Below, piece by piece: positions 35,311-43,273 of a stretch of 64,000 bases of DNA. This DNA comes from Lientehia sp934351765. Its GTDB lineage: Bacteria > Bacillota > Clostridia > Lachnospirales > Lachnospiraceae. How positions within the stretch are numbered: the stretch's first letter is position 1; every line of letters begins with the position of its first letter. Made by a program: the position numbers and the translations under genes. Under the pieces are notes generated by a model. That model did not search any database and had not been told where the DNA came from. It saw only the letters and a program-made list of their open reading frames with translations. Location of the stretch: NCBI RefSeq assembly GCF_052118925.1, contig NZ_JBQKGG010000011.1, forward strand, positions 1 through 64,000, in the 5' to 3' direction.

Positions 35311-35331
35311 AAATAGATGGAGGCTAAGGGA

Positions 35332-36378
35332 ATGAGAACTTTTAATTACTCAGCTATCAGGAACCAGAAATGGGATTCTGAGATCCTCGGGCTTATTGCT
35401 GCAATCTATAAAGAAGCCGGAAAACAGGAGCTTTACCTGAAGCTGCGCCCGGATGAATTGGAGAAACTGGTTGAAATCGCAAAGATCCAGAGTACAGAGG
35501 CATCCAATGCCATTGAAGGGATTGTTACCACCAATACACGAATCAGGCAGCTGGTAGAGGAGAAAACCACGCCAAGGAACAGAGACGAGCAGGAAATTGC
35601 AGGATATCGAGATGTGCTTTCTATTATTCACGAAAGCTACGATGCCATTCCTCTGTCAAAGAACTATATCCTACAGCTTCATAAGATAATGTACAGCCAT
35701 ATGAATAACCCAATGGCCGGACAGACGAAAAATGTACAGAATTATATCAGCGCGACTTTCCCTGACGGTCACACCGAAATACTTTTCACTCCCCTGGCCC
35801 CGTTCGAGACGCCGGAAGCACTGGATCGGATCTGTGAGGAGTACAATAAGGTTATCGGCAATATGGAATTGGAGCCCTTAATTGCTATTCCAATCTTCAT
35901 CCACGATTTTCTGTGTATTCATCCGTTTAACGATGGCAATGGCAGAATGAGTCGCTTGCTGACGACGCTGCTCTTATATCGCAGTGGATTCTATGTTGGC
36001 AAATATATCTCCCTGGAGGCGAAGATCGCGAAAAACAAGGATTTGTATTATGACGCCCTGAACCGGGCACAGCATGGCTGGCATGAAGGAACCGAGGATG
36101 CAGTTCCGTTTATTAAATATCTGCTTGGTACCATTCTGGCTGCGTATAAAGACTTCGGGGACAGATTTGCCATCGTGGAAGAGAAGCTTCCTGCCATTGA
36201 TATGGTCCGCAAGGCTGCTCTGAATAAAATCGGTCGTTTCACGAAGCAGGATATCAGGGAGCAGTGTCCTTCGCTGAGTTTGAGTTCTGTAGAAGCTGCG
36301 CTGCGGAAAATGGTGGCATCCGGCGAACTGAAGCGTGAAGGAACCGGAAAATCAACCTGCTATATTCGCTTGAAATAG
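35332..36378 (+). CDS. Fic family AMP-transferase with winged-helix tail
   Basis: The 348-residue protein has the class II inhibitory helix motif SNAIEG (about residues 57-62), the Fic core with catalytic HPFNDGNGRMSR (about 199-210) and a C-terminal winged helix (FTKQDIREQCPSLSLSSVEAALRKM). Fic proteins transfer AMP to Tyr/Ser/Thr of targets; the target here is unknown. ATG 35332 is used because GGAGG lies just upstream; an in-frame ATG at 35317 has no site. No separate antitoxin gene is present; the inhibitory helix is internal. Confidence 0.92.
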   Translation: MRTFNYSAIRNQKWDSEILGLIAAIYKEAGKQELYLKLRPDELEKLVEIAKIQSTEASNAIEGIVTTNTRIRQLVEEKTTPRNRDEQEIAGYRDVLSIIHESYDAIPLSKNYILQLHKIMYSHMNNPMAGQTKNVQNYISATFPDGHTEILFTPLAPFETPEALDRICEEYNKVIGNMELEPLIAIPIFIHDFLCIHPFNDGNGRMSRLLTTLLLYRSGFYVGKYISLEAKIAKNKDLYYDALNRAQHGWHEGTEDAVPFIKYLLGTILAAYKDFGDRFAIVEEKLPAIDMVRKAALNKIGRFTKQDIREQCPSLSLSSVEAALRKMVASGELKREGTGKSTCYIRLK

Positions 36379-36427
36379 TGTATAAGAGTTATAAAAATAA
36401 GAATTTGTTTTGCTAATGCAAAAACTT

Positions 36428-36457
36428 TTGACCTAAATACAGATGTTGTGGTATAAT
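36428..36457 (+). promoter_or_regulatory. Promoter of the hydrogenase-rubrerythrin gene
   Basis: TTGACC (36428-36433) and TATAAT (36452-36457) with 18 bp spacing; AGGAGG follows just before ATG 36530. Confidence 0.75.
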
Positions 36458-36529
36458 GGAAACGCAATATTTGTATGCTTACAAACGGGTTTATAGTGTT
36501 GCCAATCTATATTTTTAGGAGGATAAACG

Positions 36530-38569
36530 ATGAATCATTTACCTCTACATGTGCGTGTTCCAATCGAGGGAAATAATCCGAGTATTACTCGTTTGGAAGA
36601 AAAATGTATTAAATGCGGAATGTGTAAGGACGTATGTACAAATGCCATAGGTGTGCATGGTACATATACATTTGAGCAGACTTGTGGAGAGGCTGTGTGT
36701 ATAAATTGCGGACAGTGTACAAATGTCTGTCCTGTAGACAGTCTTATAGAAAAGTATGAATATTTGGATGTAAAGAGAGAGGTTAAGAATCCAGAAAAGA
36801 TTGTCATTGTAAGTACGTCACCATCCGTACGAGCTGCGCTGGGGGAAGAATTCGGTATGCTTGATGGCAGCTTTGTACAAGGAAAAATGGTTTCGTTGCT
36901 TAGAAAATTAGGTGTAGATTATGTCCTTGATACCTGTTTTGCAGCTGACCTTACTATTGTTGAGGAAGCCAGTGAGCTTATTGAAAGAGTGACCAAAAAA
37001 AATGCTCCCTTACCTCAGTTTACCAGTTGTTGTCCTGCATGGGTTAAGTATGTGGAAACATATTATCCGGAAATGATTCCGAATCTTTCATCAGCGAAAA
37101 GCCCTATCGGAATGCAGGGACCTACAATTAAGACCTATTTTGCTGAGAAGAAGGGTATAGATCCAAAATCAATTGTAAATGTGGCACTTACTCCATGTAC
37201 TGCAAAGAAATTTGAAATTCGCAGAGATGAGATGAACGCTGCTGCTCATTATCTTGGTGTAGAGGGGATGCGTGACATGGATTACGTGATCACGACCAGA
37301 GAGCTTGCAAAGTGGGCAAAAGAGGAAGGAATTGATTTTGCCAGTCTTGAAGATGGTGAATATGACAATTTTATGGGAGATGCATCTGGCGCTGGTATTA
37401 TTTTCGGCAATACCGGAGGTGTTATGGAAGCTGCTCTCAGAACTGCTTACGAATTTATTACAAAAGAAAAATCACCGGAACAGTTATTCAACCTTACACC
37501 TGTAAGGGGATATGAGGGCGTCAAAGAAGCTACTTTAAAGGTTGGCGATTTAGATGTGAATATCGCTGTAGTATATGGTACAGCCAATGCCAGAAAAGTA
37601 ATTGAGAGCATCAAGCAGGGAGAAAAACAGTATCATTTTGTGGAAGTTATGACTTGCCCGGGCGGATGTATCGGTGGAGGCGGCCAACCAAAGGATATCA
37701 TGAAGGATAAGGACGAGGTACGTAAAGCGAGAATTGCAAGTCTCTATACAAGGGATGAGGCGATGACACTCAGACGCAGTCATGAGAATCCGGAGATTAT
37801 TCATCTTTATGAGGAGTTTTATGGAAAGCCGTTAAGTGAATTGGCAGAAAAGATGTTACACACTTCTTATGCAGATAAGAGTGAAATATTAAATCGAAAA
37901 GGAGATGTAAAAATGAGTAAATGGGTATGTAGTATTTGTGGTTATGTGCATGAAGGAGAGGCAGCACCGGAGCAGTGTCCATTATGTAAGCAGCCTGCAT
38001 CTGTTTTTAAGAAGGTGGAAGAGTCGCCTGCAAAGAGTAAGTATGCTGGAACAAAGACAGAGAAGAATCTTTGGGAAGCGTTTGCAGGGGAATCTCAGGC
38101 CAGAAATAAATACACTTATTTTGCTTCCGTAGCAAAGAAGGCCGGATATGAGCAAATTGCAGCATTATTCCTGCAGACAGCTGACAATGAGAAGGAGCAT
38201 GCAAAACTCTGGTTTAAGGCACTTGGCGAACTTGGAGATACCGCAGAAAATCTTCTTCACGCTGCAGAAGGCGAAAATGCAGAATGGACAGATATGTATG
38301 ATAGAATGGCTAATGAAGCGGAAGAAGAAGGTTTCCCGGAATTAGCTGCTCAGTTCAGAGGTGTTGCTGCGATTGAAAAACTTCATGAAGAAAGATATCG
38401 TGCACTTCTTAAGAATGTTGAAACTATGGAAGTGTTTAAGAAAAGTGGCGTAACTATGTGGGAATGTCGTAACTGCGGTCATGTAGTAGTCGGTCTTGAA
38501 GCACCGGAAGTTTGTCCTGTATGTAAACATCCACAGGCTTACTTTGAGGTAAGAAAAGAGAACTATTAA
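36530..38569 (+). CDS. [FeFe] hydrogenase-rubredoxin-rubrerythrin fusion
   Basis: The 679-residue protein starts with two [4Fe-4S] motifs (CIKCGMCKDVC, CINCGQCTNVCP). The H-cluster domain follows with TSCCPAWVKYVE, TPCTAKKFE and MTCPGGCIGGGGQP, all H-cluster cysteines present; the second motif has TPC instead of MPC, as in CpIII-like (group B) enzymes. From Met462 come a rubredoxin (CSICGYVHEG...CPLC), a rubrerythrin four-helix domain and a C-terminal CRNC/CPVC domain. GGAG at 37901-37904 precedes the Met462 ATG (37913), so free rubrerythrin may also be made. The chain would link H2 or ferredoxin electrons to peroxide reduction. Confidence 0.92.
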   Translation: MNHLPLHVRVPIEGNNPSITRLEEKCIKCGMCKDVCTNAIGVHGTYTFEQTCGEAVCINCGQCTNVCPVDSLIEKYEYLDVKREVKNPEKIVIVSTSPSVRAALGEEFGMLDGSFVQGKMVSLLRKLGVDYVLDTCFAADLTIVEEASELIERVTKKNAPLPQFTSCCPAWVKYVETYYPEMIPNLSSAKSPIGMQGPTIKTYFAEKKGIDPKSIVNVALTPCTAKKFEIRRDEMNAAAHYLGVEGMRDMDYVITTRELAKWAKEEGIDFASLEDGEYDNFMGDASGAGIIFGNTGGVMEAALRTAYEFITKEKSPEQLFNLTPVRGYEGVKEATLKVGDLDVNIAVVYGTANARKVIESIKQGEKQYHFVEVMTCPGGCIGGGGQPKDIMKDKDEVRKARIASLYTRDEAMTLRRSHENPEIIHLYEEFYGKPLSELAEKMLHTSYADKSEILNRKGDVKMSKWVCSICGYVHEGEAAPEQCPLCKQPASVFKKVEESPAKSKYAGTKTEKNLWEAFAGESQARNKYTYFASVAKKAGYEQIAALFLQTADNEKEHAKLWFKALGELGDTAENLLHAAEGENAEWTDMYDRMANEAEEEGFPELAAQFRGVAAIEKLHEERYRALLKNVETMEVFKKSGVTMWECRNCGHVVVGLEAPEVCPVCKHPQAYFEVRKENY

Positions 38570-38658
38570 GATACTGTATTTATTTGTTCAAAGACTATTT
38601 ACAGTATACAAAAATGTAAATTTACAAAACAGTTAGACATATTCCAATTTATCAAACT

Positions 38659-38962
38659 GAATACATTTACATAGCCAGGACTGACTGATCATCAGTTCTG
38701 GCTATTTTTCTGCCCTTCTCCGGCTGCAGGTGCACATGCAGCTTCGAGGAGGGCTTCGTTATATCCACATTTTTCATTACTGATGGCCCGGTTATCCACC
38801 AACTATACTTCGGATCCGGGTAAAGGAGGACAAACTTATGGCATTTTTCAACAGCGCAGTCGGTGTTCTGCAGACTCTGGTAGTAGCTCTCGGTGCAGGT
38901 CTCGGTATCTGGGGTGCAATCAACCTTCTGGAAGGCTACGGCAATGACAACCCCGGTGCAAA
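38659..38962 (+). repeat. maff2 upstream block, copy B
   Basis: Nearly identical to 23512-23814, including the terminator hairpin at 38672-38704 and the maff2 start. Flanking sequences on both sides of the copies differ. Confidence 0.9.
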
Positions 38963-38996
38963 GTCTCAGGGTATGAAGCAGCTCATGGCTAATTAA
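38838..38996 (+). pseudogene. Maff2 family protein, 5' part (copy B)
   Basis: The 52-residue frame is identical to copy A over its first 41 residues and continues AKSQGMKQLMA before switching to AN-stop at the junction with element 2 (38989/38990). The 3' part lies at 51492-51572. Confidence 0.88.
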
Positions 38997-39058
38997 AGGG
39001 AACAAAAAGAAAGGAAAAGCCAATCCAGACGGTATCAGCGGCAGGCTACAAGAATAAA

Positions 39059-39087
39059 TTGTGATTTCACAAGATTGGTGCTATAAT
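39059..39087 (+). promoter_or_regulatory. Promoter at left end of element 2
   Basis: TTGTGA (39059-39064) and TATAAT (39082-39087), 17 bp apart, upstream of the HTH-tnpV operon. Confidence 0.6.
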
Positions 39088-39150
39088 AAGAGAAAAGTTC
39101 CTGCCGGGGCAGCCGCTCCGGTGGTATGGATAGAAAGGCAGGAAAACAAT

Positions 39151-39423
39151 ATGCACATCAGCTATAAACCACTCTGGCACACACTGTTAGAGCGTGATAT
39201 GAGAAAAGAGGATTTAAGGCTTGCCGCTGGTATGACAACAAATATGATTGCCAACATGAGCAAAGAGGGAAAGCACATCAGCATGGATACATTAGCCCGT
39301 ATCTGCGAAACGCTGAATTGTGAGATTACCGATGTGATTGAGTTAGTACCAGACGAGCCTGCTTCCACAGGAGGTAAGGAACATGAGCGAATTGAAACCA
39401 AGAATAAAAGAAAACGGAATTGA
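39151..39423 (+). CDS. Cro/C1-type HTH regulator (YozG-like)
   Basis: The 90-residue protein has the pattern LWHTLLERDMRKEDLRLAAGMTTNMIANMSKEGKHISMDTLARICETLNCEITDVIEL, typical of the short HTH_26 regulators. ATG 39151 follows AGGAAAACA. Its 3' end overlaps tnpV by 41 bp in another frame. It probably controls element functions. Confidence 0.85.
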   Translation: MHISYKPLWHTLLERDMRKEDLRLAAGMTTNMIANMSKEGKHISMDTLARICETLNCEITDVIELVPDEPASTGGKEHERIETKNKRKRN

Positions 39424-39760
39424 TTATATCCTTGTTGGAGATTACTACATCCCGGACTTGAAGTTGCCGGAGGAACACCGCCCCATCGGAAAGTACGGAC
39501 GGATGCACCGGGAATATTTAAGAGAAGTCTGCCCAGCCAGATTACACACATTGACCCTGACCGGGGAATTGTGGACATATCTTGCAGACCTGAACGAACA
39601 GGCACAGAAACGGTTAGACACCATCATGGAGCAGATGAAAGCTGCCGAGGGCGTGACCGAGGAATTGAAGCGTACCCGTCAAATGGAATGGGTGCAGCGT
39701 TGCAATAACATTCACAACCGGGCAGAAGAAATTGTTTTACATGAGATGATTTATTCATAA
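39383..39760 (+). CDS. tnpV: Transposon-encoded protein TnpV
   Basis: The 125-residue protein contains the TnpV signature DYYIPDLKLPEEHRPIGKYG and a helical C-terminal half. TnpV is found in Tn4451-like clostridial mobilizable elements; function unknown. ATG 39383 follows GGAGGTAAGGAAC. Confidence 0.88.
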   Translation: MSELKPRIKENGIDYILVGDYYIPDLKLPEEHRPIGKYGRMHREYLREVCPARLHTLTLTGELWTYLADLNEQAQKRLDTIMEQMKAAEGVTEELKRTRQMEWVQRCNNIHNRAEEIVLHEMIYS

Positions 39761-39811
39761 CGGTATGGTAGAATGATTATTACAAATTAGAAGTTGTAAA
39801 GGAGACTTTGT

Positions 39812-40303
39812 ATGGGTAGAAAAGAAATAACAACAAAAGAAGATTTAATGAAAGTAATAGAATTATTCGAAAATACTGGAATTACATACTGGTTGGATGG
39901 CGGATGGGGTGTAGATATTTTAGCTGGTAAACAAACAAGAATTCATAGAGATATAGATATAAATTTTGATGCTCAACATACGGAAAAATTGTTAAATGTG
40001 CTTTTGAATCTGGGCTATAAAATTGATACAGACTGGAAACCGGTTAGAATAGAGTTATATAGTGATGAACTTGGTTACTTAGACATTCACCCGTTCGTTT
40101 TAAGTGAGGACGGAACTTCAAAACAAGCTGATTTAGAGGGTGGCTGGTATGAGTTTGAAAAAGATTACTTTGGTAGTGCTTTTTTTGAAGGAAAAACAAT
40201 TCCTTGTATATCCTTAAAAGGCCAAAGAGTTTTCCATTCAGGTTATGAATTAAGAGATAAAGATAAGCATGATATTTCAATTCTTGAAAGTTTATCAAAA
40301 TAA
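39812..40303 (+). CDS. lnu: Lincosamide nucleotidyltransferase (Lnu family)
   Basis: The 163-residue protein has the nucleotidyltransferase core TYWLDGGWGVDILAGKQTRIHRDIDINFD with catalytic Asp pair and the LDIHPF motif. Length and motifs match Lnu(A)/Lnu(C)-type enzymes that adenylylate lincomycin and clindamycin. The exact allele cannot be set from memory. ATG 39812 follows AAAGGAGACTT. It is a cargo gene between tnpV and the repressor gene. Confidence 0.85.
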   Translation: MGRKEITTKEDLMKVIELFENTGITYWLDGGWGVDILAGKQTRIHRDIDINFDAQHTEKLLNVLLNLGYKIDTDWKPVRIELYSDELGYLDIHPFVLSEDGTSKQADLEGGWYEFEKDYFGSAFFEGKTIPCISLKGQRVFHSGYELRDKDKHDISILESLSK

Positions 40304-40372
40304 CATTGCTGTAATTTCTAAGATAAATTCCACTTTATCGCTTTGAAATTTTAACTGAATAAGTATAGCACC

Positions 40373-40420
40373 AACCGCTGCTACATGGAAGCAAACACAA
40401 CCATGCAACAGCGGTTTTTC
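40373..40420. terminator. Terminator between convergent lnu and HTH genes
   Basis: AACCGCTG (40373-40380) and CAGCGGTT (40409-40416) pair, with an inner CATGG/CCATG, followed by TTTCTTT on the plus strand. Confidence 0.75.
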
Positions 40421-40421
40421 T

Positions 40422-41228
40422 TTACCGTTTTTTCCTTTGACTGATAGGAGTTCCTGTTTTCTTTGATTTTTGTAGAATCCGAATGAGCCAGCGAAATTCT
40501 TCGTCTGACAGATTTTTATAGTTGATGCCGAGCTGCTTGCAGTAAAGGACAACCAGCTTTTCATCCCGACTGCCCTTGAAATTTTCAACCGCTTCCAAAT
40601 TTTCTTTCAATTCATCGGCAACGGTGGTCTGGGGCGCACTCTCGCTGTCCTTTTTGTGGGCTTCCCGAATATCCCGGATAATGAGATTGAGGTCATCAAG
40701 AACCATGTGGCTGAAATATTCATCATCGCTGATATGGGCGGCTTGCAGCACTTTCAAATGCGGGTCGTCTTCGCCGGGGCGATACCGTTCAATGATTTCA
40801 TGCCGGACAGTATCGACAAGGGCGTTGAGGTTTTGAATCTGCATGGTGGCAATCCCATCTACATAAATCTCAATGTCCGCAAGAAACTTGATAAAGTCCT
40901 TATGAGTGGCAAGCTCACAGAGCAGACGGTTGTTAATCCGACCGCCTTTCAGAAGTGCCACCATCTCATCATTCAAATGCAGCTCTGTTAGTGGCGTGTT
41001 GATCTGCTCCCGGTTCTCTGTCCGGCACAGCAGATAATCAACGGAAACCCCATAGAAGTCTGCCAGCGTGATAAGGTTGCCATGATTGATTTCCTTATAA
41101 TCCTCTTTTTCATAACTGCCAAGAGCTGATTTGGAAATGCCCGTCAGCTCTGATAATTCTTCCAGATTTAAGCCTTTGTCCTTGCGGAGTTCCCAAAGGC
41201 GTTCCTGTATGCTTGTCGCTCCTTTCAT
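40422..41228 (-). CDS. XRE-family repressor-like regulator of element 2
   Basis: The 268-residue protein has an N-terminal HTH (SIQERLWELRKDKGLNLEELSELTGISKSALGSYEKE) with a DFYGVSVDYLL extension and a long C-terminal domain found in regulators of clostridial mobilizable elements. It is divergent from the replication genes and likely represses element genes. Starts at 41228 with AAAGGAGC upstream. Confidence 0.85.
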   Translation of the reverse strand: MKGATSIQERLWELRKDKGLNLEELSELTGISKSALGSYEKEDYKEINHGNLITLADFYGVSVDYLLCRTENREQINTPLTELHLNDEMVALLKGGRINNRLLCELATHKDFIKFLADIEIYVDGIATMQIQNLNALVDTVRHEIIERYRPGEDDPHLKVLQAAHISDDEYFSHMVLDDLNLIIRDIREAHKKDSESAPQTTVADELKENLEAVENFKGSRDEKLVVLYCKQLGINYKNLSDEEFRWLIRILQKSKKTGTPISQRKKR

Positions 41229-41711
41229 GGGCGCACGCTCCTTTCCGGCGGTTTCATTACTGCCGCTTAACTGGATTATATCATACTTTCCGCAATCGTG
41301 GAAATTTCTGATTTTTACCCTTAATTCCTACTTTGTGGACATACGGCACAGGGCACAAAAATGTTCTATGATACAGGTAGTTCATCGATGGATTATTCCA
41401 ATCGAATGACCAGCCTGTGTGGGATATGCTTCCCCGGCGATGTAGCGCCATGACTTTTGGCAGGGATATGGAGGAACCCTGACCGAAACGAGCGTACCAA
41501 AGGGAGCAATACGCCGCTGTGAGATTCAGGGGAGGAACGACACCGGGGAGAACTGGCGAACTGATACCGAAATGATACCGAAACACGACAATCTGATAGG
41601 GGGATAGTCTACCCTATTGCTGATACTTCTGGAGATTTTAGACGGCTCTATGACCGTAATTTTGCCGAAAATCGCCCCGAAACTATACACTAAAACGGGA
41701 GGAAACGCAAT
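41229..41711. other. Intergenic region with short direct repeats
   Basis: TGATACCGAAA occurs twice in tandem (41562-41572, 41573-41583), followed by an imperfect inverted repeat ATAGGGGGAT...ACCCTAT. A replication origin or operator next to the replication genes is plausible. A 101-residue minus-strand ORF here has no support. Confidence 0.45.
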
Positions 41712-41900
41712 ATGCCGAGAATGAGCAAAAAGAGGAAGCATGAGCTTTCTTTTTACCTCAATGACCGGGGGCGTGTCACTTACAACGAATTATGCCGGAA
41801 ATGCAAGCATGGGTGCAAGCAGAGCTTCCGGGCGGTTGTGGTTGACTGCCCCCGTTATTTATCCAAAAGAGCAAAGAAAAAGGAGGAACACACCGAATGA
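41712..41900 (+). CDS. Small basic Cys-containing protein
   Basis: The 62-residue protein has YNELCRKCKHGCKQSFR, a CxxC-x3-C cluster, in a strongly basic chain. ATG 41712 follows GGGAGGAAACGCAAT. Similar small proteins precede the initiator gene in related elements. Function unknown. Overlaps the next gene by 4 bp. Confidence 0.65.
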   Translation: MPRMSKKRKHELSFYLNDRGRVTYNELCRKCKHGCKQSFRAVVVDCPRYLSKRAKKKEEHTE

Positions 41901-42238
41901 ATTTTGAATTTATGACGATAGGCACACCGTTGCCGCCCTGTATGCCCTTTCCCAGAGCGTTGACAGGATTTCCAGTCAGCAGCACCGCAAAGGTCATGTA
42001 CTGCCGGATGTTGGACGCTATGCTATCCAACGGACAGGAGGACGAGAACGGAATCCTGTTTATCTGCTTCCCTGTCACAGCCATTGCCGCAGTCTTGTCC
42101 CGCAGCCCCATGACGGTCAAGCGTTCTCTGAATGAACTGGAAACCGCCGGACTGATCATGCGAGTGCGTCAGGGCGTTGGAGAACCAAACAGGATTTATG
42201 TGCTGATACCGGGAAAGGAGGACGCTGCCCTTGCCTGA
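41897..42238 (+). CDS. RepA_N-like replication initiator, short form
   Basis: The 113-residue protein reads PFPRALTGFPVSSTAKVMYCRMLDAML, ENGILFICFPVTAIAAVLSRSPMTVKRSLNELETAGLI and GEPNRIYVLIP. This is the winged-helix DNA-binding domain of RepA_N initiators without a C-terminal domain. It is coupled to its neighbours on both sides (4 and 8 bp overlaps). Confidence 0.8.
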   Translation: MNFEFMTIGTPLPPCMPFPRALTGFPVSSTAKVMYCRMLDAMLSNGQEDENGILFICFPVTAIAAVLSRSPMTVKRSLNELETAGLIMRVRQGVGEPNRIYVLIPGKEDAALA

Positions 42239-42527
42239 TACCTCAAAGCTGGAAAAGCTCAACCGAGAGTTGGAAAAGAGTGAAAAGAAACTGCGGAAAG
42301 CCATCAATGATGAAAAGGCATTGCAGCACCAGCTAAAGCAGCTTACCCGAAAAGAACGGACACACCGGCTCTGTACTCGTGGCGGTATGCTGGAAAGTTT
42401 TCTGCAAGAGCCGGAACGCCTGACAGATGATGATGTCATGCTGTTGTTGACACTCATTTTTCACAGGCAGGACACGCAGGAACTATTGAAGAAACTGCTG
42501 GAACGTGAGAAGCCGGAAACCCCTTAG
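42231..42527 (+). CDS. DUF3847-like coiled-coil protein
   Basis: The 98-residue protein has an N-terminal coiled coil rich in Lys/Glu (LEKLNRELEKSEKKLRKAIND), then THRLCTRGGMLESFLQEP, as in DUF3847 proteins of mobilizable elements. Last gene of the replication operon; its stop lies inside the oriT-like inverted repeat. Confidence 0.75.
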   Translation: MPDTSKLEKLNRELEKSEKKLRKAINDEKALQHQLKQLTRKERTHRLCTRGGMLESFLQEPERLTDDDVMLLLTLIFHRQDTQELLKKLLEREKPETP

Positions 42528-42550
42528 TTTACTAAGGGCGCAATTATACA
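42521..42550. other. Candidate oriT of element 2
   Basis: CCCTTAGTTTACTAAGGG (42521-42538) is a perfect inverted repeat. The reverse strand of 42534-42546 reads TAATTGCGCCCTT, close to the RSF1010-family nick region TAAGTGCGCCCT. An inverted repeat next to such a nick site is the classic oriT layout for MobA/MobL relaxases, and a MobA/MobL gene lies 3 kb away. The region 42551-42879 after it shows GC-rich hairpins but no gene. Confidence 0.65.
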
Positions 42551-42879
42551 CCACCCAGAGGTTGGTGCATTGCGTTCTCCGAAGGCTCCTCGCCGGGGGG
42601 CTGTGATTTTCCGCAGTCATGGTCTGCTCCAAATCAAACAGGGGACGCTACGCTTCCCCTGCGCTGGCTGCCGCCAGCTACCCTTTTGTGGACTTGCCAT
42701 CTGGGGAGACCTTGCGCTGCAAGCTGTTCCCAGCCGACAAGTTTCATAAAATATGCTATCTTTTCGATAGGCAATAAAGTATAATAAAGTCAGCAATAAA
42801 TCGGAATTTTACGGTCAGTAAGGAATGCGTAAAGTTATATGATTGTATTATAAGCGATTTGTTAAATTTTTATAACCAC

Positions 42880-42908
42880 TTGTATTTGCCTGCGATTTAT
42901 GGTATAAT
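42880..42908 (+). promoter_or_regulatory. ABC-F gene promoter
   Basis: TTGTAT (42880-42885) and TATAAT (42903-42908) with 17 bp spacing. Confidence 0.7.
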
Positions 42909-42936
42909 ATTTTGAAATTTAGAAAGAGGTGGGAAG

Positions 42937-43238
42937 ATGATTAACTTTTCTTGCAAATAAAATCAAAATATGCGGTAGTGCTATACTTTGGCATTATTGT
43001 GTCTATTGCAAGAAAGTTATATGTCTATCTTACTCAATATAGTGCTGTTGCCACTTTTGCTTAGTGGTGTTATTTTATGCTATGACGAGCTGCAAGGATA
43101 AACTTTCTTGTGGCTCTTATTTTGTTTTGGAGGTGCTTTATGAATAGTGCAGAACAGATAGTTACACATGATTCACTCCGTATAGTGTCGGTTCCTTTTG
43201 GTGAAATCTATACGTAGTAAACATTCACCGAACCGACT
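42937..43238 (+). promoter_or_regulatory. Multi-uORF attenuator leader of the ABC-F gene
   Basis: Three small ORFs precede the gene: MINFSCK (42937-42960), a 26-residue hydrophobic peptide (43021-43101) and a 25-residue peptide with GGAGG (43140-43217). AACTTTTCTTGCAA (42943-42956) can pair with TTGCAAGAAAGTTA (43006-43019), which can instead pair with AACTTTCTTG (43101-43110). Further on GTCGGTT (43187-43193) and GGTGAA pair with TTCACC and AACCGAC (43224-43237). Competing hairpins around leader peptides are the signature of antibiotic-induced attenuation. Confidence 0.7.
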
Positions 43239-43273
43239 TTGTATCGTATGACATGCAAAGGAGGATAATATTT

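Noticed and set aside
35317..36378. Fic toxin-antitoxin pair
   Set aside because: No small antitoxin gene is adjacent; the inhibitory helix motif is within the Fic protein itself.
41281..41586. 101-residue minus-strand ORF in element 2 between the XRE gene and the replication operon
   Set aside because: No ribosome site, composition unlike neighbours, and it covers short repeats and a likely regulatory region.
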